This document shows, piece by piece, positions 11,199 to 23,651 of a stretch of 64,000 nucleotides of DNA. Both the position numbers and the translations under genes were made by a program. How positions within the stretch are numbered: the first letter of the stretch is position 1; each line of letters opens with the position of its first letter. Source of the DNA: Linanthus parryae (Eukaryota; Streptophyta; Magnoliopsida; Ericales; Polemoniaceae); contig JALGPY010000003.1 in assembly GCA_023055425.1 (NCBI GenBank), positions 18,411,001 through 18,475,000 of the forward strand, read 5' to 3'. The notes beneath the pieces are model-generated. The model was not told the DNA's origin. It made no database searches and was given only the letters and a program-made list of their open reading frames with translations.

Positions 11199-12873
11199 TT
11201 GGAATTCTACAAAAGGAAAATACGCAAGTTTTAGTATTTGTGATTTTTTTTAAATATATTCAATAATGGCTAGTTTATCAAATATAGCTCCCACTATTTT
11301 TCTACGGATTAATAACCCTCAAGATATTAATACGGAAAGTATCCTTATATTTTCTAGTGGGCCAAGATTCATGTTTCATCTCCTTATGAGCTTGCTTTGG
11401 CAAGTCACCCATAATTTGACTACTTTAGGTAGGAACAATTTCAATTGCATCTCTTATGCAACCCTTGGTTCAATTGGGCAAATAACTCCTTATTTATCCA
11501 TCCATATGGATAATCCCAATTGATTGCCTCTATGTTTCTTAATCATATTAATAGCCCAGTTGTGTTCAACCTCTTATTTAAACAGTTGCACATTACTAGC
11601 TTGTGCCATCGCATTCCATCATTATGAACCAAGTCGCCATGCTTTGGCGCACACGAACTTGATAAATCATGATGATAATGAGTGTTTAAATAACGAGAAG
11701 GCAAGAACACAATATTTGAATTTTGAGGGATTTTAAATTCAATTTTAATTGTTTTGTTGATCAATATCAACTAATCTATCTATTTGAGTTTGGGCACAAC
11801 TCCAAATAATAGATCCGGGTTGTCTAATTATCTTATTATCCTAATTGCATGCATCATCCATACACCAACCACAAAATAATAAGAAAATAAAAATAAACAA
11901 CCACAAAAAAAAACGTTATGTGGATATGGCCTTTTCTAGACTAAGATAATTCCAAGCCAATGGAATTATCTATGAACCGTAAAAGCAAACACATTTCCAT
12001 GCGTCTTCATCTTTTGGTCCATCCTTCATATTCATGTGGAATGCTCCATGCTCCATGCTCCATCTTTTGTGGCTCCTTTTGGCTTTGAGCTTCTTTTTCT
12101 TCAATCTTGGCTAACAATCTATTTTATCTAGCACTAGCTAACAACTATACTAAATAAAATAAATCTCACAAGTTGAGAAAAAATTGGCTCGCATGCCATA
12201 AAACCCTAATTAATTATTACAATTAATTGATCAGCTCGCAGGCCGTAAAACCAAACCACAAAATTAAACATCCACAACAAACAACATCCTAAGGCCATAT
12301 CCAATCACCATGCGAATTGCACATAAACAGTTAAAATCCAATTTTAACGCGTTTGGTCAATTTAATTGATTTTAGGATATTCTAGGGTTAAAACGGTCCA
12401 TGGGGCCCAACAATCTAATTGCCCGGGCCCAAAAGAGAACCGCAAAGGCCTTGGGCCGGCCGGCCCCTAGCCCACGTGGCTAGGCCGCGGGCTAAGGCTG
12501 CTCCGGCCCCTAGGCCGAGTCTTGCTTGGGCGGCAAGCAAGGAGGGGCGGTCCCCTAGGGGGGGGGGGGCGAACCTCCTTTGGGAGTTGTTTCCAAAACA
12601 ACTCCTTGCTTGGTGCCCAAGTTTGGTTGTTTCCTTGTATGGGAAGAACTCCTTCTTCCCCAAGGATGCCCAAACCCTAGATCTAAGATACTAAAACTTC
12701 TCAAACTCACTAATTCATGCATCCAATGCAAAAACTAGATCTTGTTATGATAGATTATTGGCAAATAGCATCATATGCTTGATTTGTCTTGTTTTACGCG
12801 ATAAACAACAATTTTAAGGTGTAAAACTATCAAAACGTAACACATAAACCACGTTTATGCTCTACGACTTGTG
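11199..12873 (-). other. Copia-1 5' leader
   Basis: This is noncoding DNA between the PBS and the gag ATG on the minus strand. It includes a GC-rich block (about 12413-12600, with a run of ten or so G near 12558) and otherwise AT-rich sequence. Short open frames on both strands here have no recognisable motif and overlap the GC-rich block, so I do not call genes. Confidence 0.75.
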
Positions 12874-12886
12874 GCTATGATACCAC
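12871..12886 (-). other. Copia-1 primer binding site
   Basis: Next to the 5' LTR the minus strand reads GTGGTATCATAGCC. It matches the plant initiator-Met tRNA PBS (TGGTATCAGAGC) with one difference. Confidence 0.85.
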
Positions 12887-14311
12887 TGTAGGTTTTTGAT
12901 TCATGGATGCGCAACGGAAACACAAACAATCATATTCATGCAAAACCCTCCAAGGATCACAAGTCAAGAGACATAGCGATGATAAAGGAAGAAATCAATA
13001 ACACACCTTACGGTTCTCCTTTGATGACTTCAAACGCGAATTGTGTCACGTTCTCTATAGTTGATCCACGCCTAGAGTTGAATACTAGATCTTCCAATCA
13101 TTGGTGCTAGCCCGGAAAGAGGAAGAGGAAGAATCACGCAAAACGAGACGAAAACAAGGAGGTTCGGCCTCCTTGTGGCCGACGGGGACGGGCGGTGGCA
13201 AAGGGGGCGGCGGCTCCTCTTTGCTTGCTTGCTCTCTCCTTTTTGTTCTCTCCCACTCAAGTTATGATCAATAAGGTCATAAGTGTGGGAAGGAAGGAAG
13301 GAGTGTCCTTTATATAGTCCAACAAATCCTTGCCAACTACCTAAAGGACCTATTGTAGTCCTACTATAATTCTATTTAGTCCCTTCCTTGCAAATTAGTC
13401 CTACTAAGTTTGCAAGGTATTGCAAAGTGATCCTTCTAATTAATTAATCCAATTAATTAATTCCCAAATCTAGTTCAACTCTATATAGAGTGTGACCCCA
13501 TAGGTTCTATCTAGTTACTAGCAACAATTTGCTAATATGGAGCGATTTCTAGCAAAACATCCATTCTAGCCAACTAATAGAATAGTCATCTTGACAAACC
13601 TTGTACAAGTAATTGTCTCATCCCTTTGTCTCTATATCCGGATTGGACACGAGACATACAAGTCACACTCGTATATCCAATCCACAATTTCTCGATCCAT
13701 GGGAATAGCCTTATTCGTGCAAATAACATCAATATCCAATAATTGATTTATTTGAGCCTGGCCAGACATTCTATAAGCACTATCCCTCGAGTGGCCTAGG
13801 ATATTTACTCCTGTTATGTGGGAGGGACAAATTCTATCTATGTCCACTACGATCTCTAAGCTTGCTTCTTATTGTATCCGGTACACGCCTTTATAACTAC
13901 CCAGTTACGGTGTAGCGTTTAACGCTACCAAAATCACAATAATCCACAACTAGAATATCTAGCGACTTCAAGTCTAAGGATGACAATACCATTGCACTAC
14001 GAGAAGCACTTGTGACTTAACATAACGTGTATGTAGCCTTCTCGGAGATGAGTCAATCCAGTGCGTCATTACCCTTAATGCACACCTATGTGTTGGATCA
14101 TGATATCTCTATATCAATCCAACCCCATACTAGTCTATAGATAATTGTCCTGTTAATCATTATACTGGACTAGGGATATTTAAGATAAACAACACAATTG
14201 TAAATCTAAGGACTTCATTATATTAAATATCCAATAAATAATAGAATGAATTTTCTAGTTACAAATAAATTCATACTAAACTAGATTGCCTCTAGGGCAT
14301 CTATTCCAACA
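12887..14311 (-). repeat. Copia-1 5' LTR (right copy)
   Basis: It is 1425 bp, starting TGTAGGTTTTTG and ending CTATTCCAACA on the plus strand, collinear with 5824-7240. It carries small indels relative to the left copy, for example extra bases near 14148-14162. As the 5' LTR it would hold the element's promoter. Confidence 0.93.
13308..13317 (-). promoter_or_regulatory. TATA-like box in Copia-1 5' LTR
   Basis: The minus strand reads GGACTATATAAAGGACA here. This is a canonical plant TATA context inside the 5' LTR and is conserved at 6252-6261 in the other LTR. It is a sequence match only. Confidence 0.5.
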
Positions 14312-14316
14312 ATCAT
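14312..14316. repeat. Target-site duplication ATCAT, right copy (Copia-1)
   Basis: ATCAT directly follows the right LTR terminus and equals 5819-5823. Confidence 0.9.
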
Positions 14317-15266
14317 CACATTCATTTAATATTTTAGCTTACTTACATGTGGGTTGGCTTGGATTAAAACCAAAAGAGAATATTATGAATAAACTTACGA
14401 AAGTTAATTGCTCCAAATAAAAAAAACTAGTGTTATTTATATATTTGTTTTTTTTATCAAAATTCATAATGGAGATTTGACAAAAATGTTTTCGGCAACA
14501 ACAAGCAGTTACATTTATATTTATTTTGTTTATTTTTCATCATAACTAAATACATATTGTATTAAGGTAGTAAAATAAATAACAATACAGAAGATATTCG
14601 TTGGTGGGGTTATAATTAAATTTTAATTGGTTTTGACAATGAATGAGACTTAGATTTGTGCTGTTTTCGTCTTTTCTTGCCGTAGATAGTTAAATATGAA
14701 TGTTACAAAGAGAAATAAAGAAACCTTAGTAGACGTGTCTTATTTATTTTTGTAAGAAAACTAGTAGGCGGGTTTTATGTCCATAAAAATGTTCATTGTG
14801 GTTGTCTAAAAAAAAAATGTTCTTTGTGGTAAATAATAGTAATACTAAAATATAGTGTTGTTTAAACTGTAATTTTCTAATAGTACTTAATAGAATATAT
14901 TTTCTATACAAAGGAAAATAGACAACAAAAAGAACTATATAACTGAAAACATGCAATTGTGCCACTAGTGAATTGTTTTTAAAAAACATAATACATATAT
15001 AGTTTTTATACCGGAATCACGTCATACACATGCTAAAAATCTTTTTCTTTTCAACAAATATTTTTTTGAGAAAAAATATGGTTGACGGGAACATACTCTC
15101 AAGTCACCAGTATATTTTTAATAAAACTAAATTAATCAATAACATGTATACATTTTTATTCGGAGCAATTTACTTTTGTAAATTTATTCATAATATTCCC
15201 TTTAATTTTGATACAAGTTAACCCATAAATACATAAACTATAATATTAAAAAAATGATAAAACTAT
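14317..15266. other. AT-rich DNA without recognised genes
   Basis: This stretch between Copia-1 and the 3' end of LINE-2 is strongly AT-rich with homopolymer runs. I see no coding motif, RNA gene or repeat boundary. Any 3' tail of LINE-2 would lie at its right end, but I cannot identify a poly(A). Confidence 0.6.
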
Positions 15267-15996
15267 TTAAGTAGAAGAGGTTTCAAATGATTTGCAGAAG
15301 ATTTTATTGAAGAACAGAGGAGGGCTATCACAGCCACAAACACAGGCTAAACCATGCCAAGAAAAATCACGATAAATCAAACACAGCATTAGCATGACAA
15401 TGAGATGTGTTGTTATGTGATCTTGGAACAAAATAAAAAGAGCGACAAAAAAAAGTAGAAGAAAGCTTCTTACAATCCTCAATGATAGGCATTATCTCAG
15501 AGCTACAAGAGGATGAAGATGAAGATGAAGCTTTCACCACCATCTGAAAGAATGCAAATTTTCCGAAAACCCTTCTCAATTGCCAAAAAAGTGTTTCTCT
15601 GACTGCTATTGCTTCAAGAACAAGAATATTGGTGATACCACTGGTAGCTTTAGACTTTCTTCCCAATTCAGAACCATCTTGCCTCAATAAGGCAGCAGCA
15701 ATGCCTTCCATATTTAACTTATGCCTTACTGTTGCATCAATGTAGATCAATAAGAGAGCATTTGAAGAAGGGGACCAAATTGAATCCAAAGAGTTATTTG
15801 ATTTCAAAACAGCCTCCAAGCTATTGGCATCAACATACTCATAGAACTTAGAAATTGCTCTTGACACCGCCATATTAGGCTTCCAGGATTTTTTTTTCAA
15901 AAACCCAATTACATCTAGTTTTCTAGATTTCCCAACAAATGGAAATAAAGATACCCAAAGCAGTGAGTTTATCCTCAGATTCATCAATTTTCTCAT
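15267..15996 (-). pseudogene. LINE-2 ORF2 RNase H domain
   Basis: The segment encodes ALLLIYIDATVRHKLNMEG (first RNase H Asp), LRQDGSELGRK, VLEAIAVRETLFW (Glu) and then, after small shifts, IIEDCKKLSSTF, VPRSHNNTSHCHANAV and a C-terminal tail ending at a TAA at 15267-15269. This is the plant LINE RVT_3-type RNase H. A low-complexity Ser run (about 15510-15530) replaces part of the domain. Confidence 0.85.
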
Positions 15997-16921
15997 TTAC
16001 TTCAGCCCACCATTCAAGGAAATTTAGATTGGGTGACATGTGTGCAACGAAACGCAATGGGGGTACGAAGCCAAACATGATTTGAAAAGCTGTAATTTTT
16101 TTAAAATGTGGATCTCATTTTCAAACTCTTCACCACATACATTACATATCACATCTGTGTTGCAGCCTCTTGAGGCTAGTGCCGCTGCTATTGAGAGACA
16201 ATTATTGAGGGCTTTTCACCAAAACAACTTGATTTTTGGAGCAGCACAAATTTTCCAAAGTCTCCCCCAGCTCAAAGCTATAATTTTGCTAGAAGAACCC
16301 AAGTCTTCATTTTCAGAAAAAACATGCCTTGAGTTGAGTTGTCTGATGAACTTATACACAGAACTGACAGTGAGATTGCCATCTTTTGAGTAATGCCAAA
16401 TTTTCTTCTCGACCCCATTTGGGTTGCCAAGACAAAATCAAGGATGCCTCTTCATCATTAAACATTCCTCTAATTATTACATGCCCTTTCATCATGATTG
16501 ATCAGCTCTAAAACATATTTAACTCTCCAACCATGAAATCTATGAGAATTGACCATGAAATTTGCAGATCTGGGAAGCCAAGGATGAGACCAAATTTCAA
16601 TATTTTTACCATTAATCACATTCCATCTTAGCCCTTTTTTTAGGATAGCTCTGCTCTCCGTAATGCTCCTCCAAGCCCATGAGCTGCTATTTGGGATATT
16701 TGCCTTCCAAAAAGAGCAATTAGGATAGTATCTACCTTTGAAAAACCTCTTAAATAAAGAATATTCACCATTCACTAGCTTCCAGGCTCGCTTTGTTAAA
16801 AGAGCAAGATTGTATGAGTGTAAATCCTTAAAGCCAAGACCACCGTGGGATTTATCATCACAAAGCTTGTTCCAAGCCTTCCAATGAATCTTATTCAGAT
16901 TATTTTCCTTCAGACATCAGG
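15997..16921 (-). pseudogene. LINE-2 ORF2 post-RT and zf-RVT region
   Basis: From the right: NKIHWKAWNKLCDDKSHGG then LGFKDLHSYNLALLTKRAWK, then 16775-16470 with GEYSLFKRFFKGRYYPNC, SWAWRSITESRAILKKG and RWNVINGKNIEIWSHPWL. These blocks are typical of the plant LINE region between RT and zf-RVT. A broken zf-RVT follows down to 16000. The expected FWWG motif is missing at the LTR junction, so bases were lost there. Confidence 0.85.
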
Positions 16922-18283
16922 TGCAACACCCCGTGATCCCCAAGCCTTCCGTTCCGGACCGGAAAGCCCAGGAGGGCGATGCTAAAGTGTTGGTGGAAGT
17001 CATAAGCATAACATCCATATATTACAATACTATTACACATTACACAAGTCTTTATATATTACATCTTATTGGACATTACATGTCGCTTTTGAGTTTTTCA
17101 CACGTCACTAATAAAACATTACGCTAACGCTAGTCATACTAGCTTACTTTACTATTTGCGATGATATTCTTCTTAGTGCGTACCGTACCCAGCTACATCG
17201 TAGTCCTCAGCTTCTAAACCTGCGGTGGGAAGGAAAACGGAACCGCAGTTTCTAAAGTCAGCTGTGAAATGCTGAGTAAATAAACACCCTAGCTCGTAAA
17301 CAAATGATGAGGCATGTCTTATTCTCCAAACAGTAATAAGAGGAAATAAATCTTAAAAGAGTAAACAAATCACACCAAAGTTATAATGACGAAAACCAGA
17401 GTAAACTTGAAGAATGGAGCAGAAACTTGAATAAAATCCTTTTCTTCTCAATTCTCTTTCTGGAATCTCAACGGGGAGTGTTAATCCCAATCCATTTCTT
17501 CATTCCTTTCCATAAACATCCTTGTCTCAGAGAAACCACATTTTAACTTAGTTGATACGGGGAAGATCTATCCATCTCGCATACTCCAAGACCTTAAGTG
17601 CCGGCACCCCCCTAAGACTTCTTGCGGCCAGAGAGGTGAGTACATGGAGCAAACCCGGCAGGTTGCGACCGGGTAAAATAAACGGGTCGGGTGGACGTAG
17701 CCAACCACGACCAATCTTATCGAAAAGTATATATAACGATCCCCGCACAACTCTTTCCACTTTATATTATTTACGGATTGAGATTTCTCGTGTGACAGTA
17801 TCAAAGCAAAGCAACATCTTTCAGTTGTAAGAAAAACTCACATAGAACATGTAAATCACAAACGCATTTTGAGACAAGTATCAAAATCAAACTTCGACAC
17901 GAAAGGAGCTAGGGAAGATAGGCTAGGCATATTTATTTACCTCGATTCCGTAGCGTCGGATTGTCCTAGTCGTAGTCGTTGTCTACGAGTCCGTTACCTA
18001 CAAATTGGAGCTTCTAAATCGTCACAATTCCATCTATAGCTCTGCGAGTCTTATTAAGATTCCAATTTAATAAATCTTATACTAACTCGAGATTCACGTG
18101 TTGCTTTCTTAAAGTCTCTTTATTTAGCTATATTTTCTTAGTAACCAAAAATTATCAGGCAACGAGTCTATATTTGAAAAATTATTAAATTTTATATTCC
18201 CAAAAGCCTTATTTATTTATAGAAATCATCTTCACAAACGCCATGAAATACAAGTAAAACTAATAACAATTTATATTTTTATA

Positions 18284-18332
<49 letters not shown>

Positions 18333-20427
18333 TTAGCAAATAAACGATATTGAATTTTACGAAGAGCACTTCTAAATATTTGATACGACGCGGTTATTTT
18401 AGATAACTATTAAATTTTATATTTTGAAAATTAATTATTTACTTAGAGTAGTTGTTGGTTTATAAAGACACGAAATAATAGTGAAACGATTATTTGTTAT
18501 ATTTATGAAAAATACTTTATCCCACTATAACAATCTAAACGGTGTTTATAATATTAAGTTTTTAAGACCATTTTTCCCAAACACGACACTACAACATTTA
18601 TAAACTAGCCAATATAACTTTTTACAAGTATTACATAAACCGTTTTGAAAACTATTTGTTTAAAGCAAAATATATTTAGTTTTTAAACAAAACATTCCTC
18701 GTTTAATTTGTAACGAGCGGCTCGTATACTATTTTGACGCCCGAATCACTTTTCCGTAACGGGCATGAAAACTACTATTTTTAGAAAATATTTTTAATCC
18801 AAAATTAACAATTTTATTTTTCGCGTATAATATAACATTTAGATAAACGAAGTTAAAACCCCCAAGTTTGTTTTAAAAGACAACATATAACCCTCCTATA
18901 CACAAAGTAATTTTAATAAGAGACACCTTCAACCTTCTTAGTTTCAGAAAGTACAACTATCTCCCCCTCTCTTATGTCAACATAACTTTCTGAAAATACA
19001 CTTTCACCCCTTTCTACATAAACTTCAACTTTCATCAATCAAAGCATGGATTCAAGCATTCGAAATTGCATTCGGTCTATGTAAAACAACTAATAATAGG
19101 ATTAGATCATAGCTAGGCCAAGAATCGTAAGAAACGGCCAAGAAACACAACGGGTCAAGTTGTCGAAAACGGCGCCGGAAGCTATGGCCGACGGGGACTT
19201 CTCCGGTCGATTCTGAGCGTGGCCAAGACCTCATAGAGGCTGGTCGGACCTTCTAGGTGATATAGAGACAAGTGGAGAGGTCTGGGTAACTCCCGTTTGG
19301 TTGGGCCGAAATTGTCGCCGGAAAATATGGAGGTTGGTGCGGCGGCAGTGGGTTGCTTCGGTGACTTCAGCTGCTGTTATTGCTTCTGCTTTTAGATGGG
19401 AAAGAGGGTGAGACAGAGAGAGGGAAGTGGATTAGAGGACAGAGTGTTGTGGGGGTGGCGGTGGTTCTCTATTTCCCGACGGCGGCAGCGGCGATGGTGG
19501 CTCCGGCTGAATCTGCTGCTGCTGCTATTCCTCTCTGTTTTCAATTCGCAGAGAGAGAGAGAGAAACAGAGGGACAGCATATAGGGAGATAGGAGTCAGT
19601 GGGTGTTGGTGTTTGTGGTGATTTCGCCGGCGACTTCGCCGGAGATGAAGAAGATGACGATGGCGATGGAGGTCTACTGCTGCTGCTGGGTTTTTGTACC
19701 GAGAAGAGATTGAGACAAAGAGAAAGGGAAAACAGAGGCTAGAGAGGAGAGTTGAAGATGAAAGTGGGTGGCTTTGGGTTGGTGTTCCCGTCGGGAACAG
19801 GGGCGGTGGTTGTGGCGGCTTTTGCCGCTGCTGCTTTCGTGCTCTGTTCTGGACAGAACAGATAGTGAGACAGTGAGAGAGAGAGAACAGAGAGCTGGAG
19901 GGTGAGAGAGTGATGGAGGTGGACGATGGTGGTGGTTCTCTCGGTGGTGTGGACGGGGAGGAAGAAGATGAAGGGGAAGGAGGTGAAAATGATGAAGGTG
20001 AACTGATGATGATTGCTTAGTGATGACTCAGTATATAGGGGGACAAAAAGAAGGGAGCATGATGATGATGATGGAGGCGGTGATGGTGATTGTTTTTGGC
20101 GGTGAGAAAAATCTCCGAAGGAGATGTTGTGTAGAAGATGAGTTCTTGAGAGGAGTTATAAGGTGTGGTTGATGCTCCCATATTTGGGTGATTGGGTGTG
20201 CCTTTCTTGCTAAATTTCGCGGTGGTCGAACACGTGTTAAAGACAAAATAGGTAAAATTCTCGCGTATTTATCTACGATTACTAGCTTAATATTTTCTAA
20301 AATCATACGTTAATTTCTTGTCTACAAAATACTGAAATTTGATAAATTTTATTTTTCCGCAACTAAATTCTTTATTTATCTTATAAAAGTTACTGTTTTA
20401 CCCTTGTAAATTATACGGGGTATTACA
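16922..20427 (-). mobile_element. Solo LTR of a gypsy-type (Tekay/Del-like) element inside LINE-2
   Basis: This 3.5-kb noncoding block interrupts LINE ORF2. On the minus strand it starts TGTAATACCCCGT and ends ACGGGGTGTTGCA. These are LTR-type TG...CA termini of the TGTAAYACCCC class, extended into an inverted repeat of about 13 bp with two mismatches. There is no gag or pol inside, so it is best read as a solo LTR. The flanking pentamers (tcagg and agagg) do not match well, and part of the LINE is missing at the junction. It contains an (AT)n tract and purine-rich stretches. Alternative: a non-autonomous element with terminal inverted repeats. Confidence 0.65.
18284..18327. repeat. (AC)n(AT)n microsatellite
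   Basis: An acacac run passes into about 17 AT units inside the solo LTR. Confidence 0.9.
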
Positions 20428-21645
20428 AGAGGAGTTGGAGTTGCAGAGTTTCTTTGGAAAGAGGAAGCATGCCATTGCATAACTTGGGAGTGCAGTTAAA
20501 ACTGACTTGATGAGAACCTCTTTTCCTCCAAGGCTGAGATAGAAGTTCGTCCAGCTTGTTAATTTTCTCTCAATCCTTTCCTGAATGAAGTGCAGAGTTT
20601 GAGCTTTGGATCTGCCAATGATAGAAGGAAGCCCCAAATAGGTACTGTTCTTGTAATCTTTGCTAATCCCCAAGAAGGATTGAATAGTGTTTTTGACAAG
20701 ATTACTGGTATTGGGGCTGAAAAAACATTGTGACTTGTCCCTGTTGACAGTTTGCCCAGAGGCATTCTCATACAGCTTCAAGATCAAATTGAGAGCACTG
20801 CACTCATGTAATGTAGCTTTGTAGAAAAGAATTGAGTCATCTGCAAAGAGAAGATGGCTCACAGCTGGGCAGTGCTTTGTTAACTTAATTCCTGAAATCC
20901 ACTTCCTTTCTTCAAAGAATCTGATTGTTGCTGAGAGACCTTCTGCACAAATAACAAACAGGTAGGGGGAGAGAGGATCCCCCTGCCTAATGCCTCTAGA
21001 TGGCTGAATAAAGCTGCTTAACTCCCCATTAATGATTAACCTGAAGCTGGTTGTTCTGACACACTGCATTATCCACCCCACCCATCTTTTGTGGAAACCA
21101 AGCCTTGTCATCATCATTTCCAAGTAATCCCAGCTAACCATATCAAAGGCCTTCATCATATCAAGCTTTAAAGCTAGCCATCCTTCCTTTCCTTGTCTCC
21201 TATTTTTGATACCATGAAGCATTTCATGTGCAATGAGTATATTATCAGTGATAGCCCTTTCTTCAATAAAAGCAGTTTGCTCCTTAAGAACTTTGGCAAG
21301 CCTATTTGCAAGATTTTTTGAAAGTATATTATATACCACAGTGCATGGGCTGATAGGCCCGAAGTCTTTGACAGAGAGAGGATTTTGTTTCTTAGGAAGG
21401 AGTTCAATATGAGTAAGGTTGATGCTCTTCAGAAGCTTTCGTGATTTGAAAAAATCCTTAACTGCTGCACACACATCAGCTCCAACAATATGCCAATAGG
21501 TTTGGAAAAACCTAGCAGTAAAGCCATCAAAATCAGGAGACTTATCTGGAGCCATTTCAAAGAAAGCCTTTTTTATTTCATCATCATTAACTGATTGCAG
21601 CAAAAATTTGTTCATCTCAGCAGTAACTTTCTTGGGAACATTTGT
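20428..21645 (-). pseudogene. LINE-2 ORF2 reverse transcriptase
   Basis: An open frame of about 400 codons carries MNKFLLQSVNDDEIKKAF, DKSPDFDGFTARFFQTYW, LPKKQNPLSVKDF, KLDMMKAFDMVSWDYL, GIRQGDPLSPYLFVICAE and an intact FADD catalytic box (LLFADDSILFYKA). A frameshift near 21645 separates it from the upstream linker. It ends at the solo-LTR junction after FPKKLCNSNSSC. The intact active site contrasts with the FAYD of LINE-1. Confidence 0.9.
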
Positions 21646-22103
21646 ATTATTGGATTTGGATCACCTCTCTTCCTACCATCAAAGAGATTAGTGTAGAAAT
21701 CATAAAATTCAGAATGAATGGAGCTCATATCATCCTTCCAAGAGCCATTTTTATCCAGCACTCCTTTGATAAAATTCTTCTTTCTTCTGTGTAAAACAGA
21801 AGCATGAAAGAAGGAGGTGTTTTTATCACCTCCAACAAGCCAATAAACTCTGGATTTTGTTCTCCAGAAAGATTCTTCATCAGCCCAGAGTTTGTCTAGA
21901 TCAGATTCCAAATTGTGCAGATGTTCAATGTCAGCATTCATCCCTTGACTTCTCATGGCTTTGACTTCTTCTTCAAGTTCCTTGATTTTATTTGGGAGAC
22001 CTTTGAAAATTTCTTTGCTCCATCTTCTAATTTCTTGTCTGCATAGCTTAAGCTTAGATTTCAAAATGAACATTGGCACTCCCACTAGATTAGCATTCCA
22101 CAC
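21612..22103 (-). pseudogene. LINE-2 ORF2 endonuclease-RT linker
   Basis: It encodes VWNANLVGVPMFILKSKLK, LCRQEIRRWSKEIFKGL, a Glu/Lys-rich coiled stretch, SFWRTKSRVYWLVGGDKNTSF and FFHASVLHRRKKNFIKG. These are the conserved blocks between endonuclease and RT in plant LINEs. Frameshifts bound it at about 22105 and 21645. Confidence 0.85.
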
Positions 22104-22902
22104 TTTTGAGATAAATCTTCAAATCCTGCCTGCTTTACCCATCTTGGCTCAAAACAGAAAGAGGAATGAGAGGAAAAAGTAGGAGGAGCCTCTGTATCAA
22201 AGAATAAGGCAATGTGGTCTGAACTAGAGCATACATGATGCTTCAAAGTAGCATTTTTAAAAGTGGAGGAACAATCAAGGGTGGAAAGACACCTATCTAG
22301 TCTCTCCTCGATGCCAAAAGGATAAGGTCTCCTGTTCCACCACGTAAAGAAATAGCCAATGTAGCCAATATCATGGAGCTTGCTTGAATTAATGAATTTT
22401 TTGAGCAAAGAGCAGCTATTAAAATCTCTGAAATCCCCCCCCCCTTTTTCTCACATGGATCTGCAATGTCATTAAAATCTCCCACAACCACAGTCCTGGG
22501 AGAGCATGAATGGACATAATTTTGCAAAAAAGAGAGTTGATCACATATAATGCCATCATTGGTACTTAGATAAACAAAATTGATATCCCAGCTGAAAGAG
22601 TTTTCAGTAATGCTAGCATGAATAAGGAACTTGCAGAACTTAACAATTTTAACATTGCAGGTAGAAGTCAAGAGAATGCCAATACCTCCAGATAATCCTT
22701 TTGAGTCGATCCATAAACTGTTACGGAGCTGTCTTGACTGGTACTTCTTAATTATAAAACTGCTCTTGTGCTTTGTTTCTCTGATGAAGAAAATATCAGG
22801 AGTAAGAAGATGAGCCATCTTCCTGTATTGACGAATATTCAGGGTCCTCCCAGCCCCCTGACAATTCCAGGCGATCATCCTCATTGGGCTGGTTGGGGCC
22901 AC
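22085..22902 (-). pseudogene. LINE-2 ORF2 endonuclease, frameshifted at a poly-G tract
   Basis: The ORF2 start reads MRMIAWNCQGAGRTLNIRQY, then RETKHKSSF, VVVGDFNDIADPCEKKGGG. The downstream half (FFTWWNRRPYPFGIEERLD and SSSDHIALFF) is in another frame. The frame change maps to a run of ten C on the plus strand (22435-22444), read as poly-G in the gene. Homopolymer slippage is the likely cause. All APE catalytic landmarks (Glu, Asp/Asn, Ser-Asp-His) are present. Confidence 0.9.
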
Positions 22903-23651
22903 TTAGGGCTGGCGACATCCACCCTTTCAGCAATCGCATCACCGACCTCCAATTTTGACTTTTTTCCATCTGTTGAGAAATCCTATGCGTTGTCGATCTC
23001 CATAAAGTCCTCCTTTATTTTCTGCGGCTTGGTTGAAACGCATAAGGGATTAGGAGCTTTGTCCCTCGCAAGCCTCTTCCATCTTTTGCTTGAGGAACCA
23101 TTGATGGAGCATTCTGCAATCTTTAAATTAGGGTTTAGAGATACCCCGTTTGAGAGAAGCTGGTTCTTCTCAGGGAAATCGTTACCCTCAGAAGGGGTAG
23201 ATATGTCATTTGGCTTTAAATGGCTATTGGGCTGGGCCAATTTAATCTCTTATCAGAAGATATTGGGCCCTGAGATAAAATAGGAGGTGGGATAAGAGTG
23301 GGCTGGAGTCCAACAGAATTATAAATCTTCTGGACCAGAGTTTTATCCGAGTCTCGATTCAAATGAACTTCCATATCTTCTCTTCCCGCCTGAATCTCCT
23401 TTCCAATGGAATTTAAAAAATCTGTGGAATGGGAAGTCTCTTCAGCTTCTGTACTAGAGGAATGTTCCAGAGTTGAAGTTCTTGCAGTACTGATGACTTT
23501 CTTTGGGGATTCGGTCACTGTAGTTACTTCCTTCTATTTCCTGTCCAGTGGAACTGACTTTTGCGCTTCCCCATAACAAAGAGAGATCTTCGGCACCTTT
23601 AAAGCAGCCGGTAAGCTTGTCTCCGACGAAGACTTTGAGGATTGACTCAGA
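22903..23651 (-). pseudogene. LINE-2 ORF1 C-terminal linker
   Basis: Two overlapping frames (23518-23216 and 23240-22983) encode Ser/Glu/Lys-rich, low-complexity protein between the zinc knuckle and the ORF2 start. No motif is visible. It is assigned by position, as in LINE-1. Confidence 0.6.

Larger units (their letters stand above)
5824..14311 (-). mobile_element. Copia-1: full-length Ty1/copia LTR retrotransposon, decayed
   Basis: The element is bounded by LTRs at 5824-7240 and 12887-14311 and flanked by ATCAT. On the minus strand the order is 5' LTR, Met-type PBS, leader, gag, protease, integrase, reverse transcriptase, RNase H, PPT, 3' LTR, which is the copia order. The polyprotein frame is broken by at least five stops and one frameshift. 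The LTRs are very similar but carry visible differences, for example about 14 extra bases near 14150 in the right LTR. It is therefore older than Copia-3. It probably inserted into AT-rich DNA between the two LINEs. Confidence 0.95.

Noticed and set aside
12415..12694. Open frames on both strands in a GC-rich block
   Set aside because: They overlap each other inside the Copia-1 leader, have no motif, and reflect GC-rich composition.
19380..19880. Several overlapping plus- and minus-strand ORFs in a purine-rich, GC-rich stretch
   Set aside because: They lie inside the solo LTR, overlap in several frames, and show low-complexity composition without motifs.
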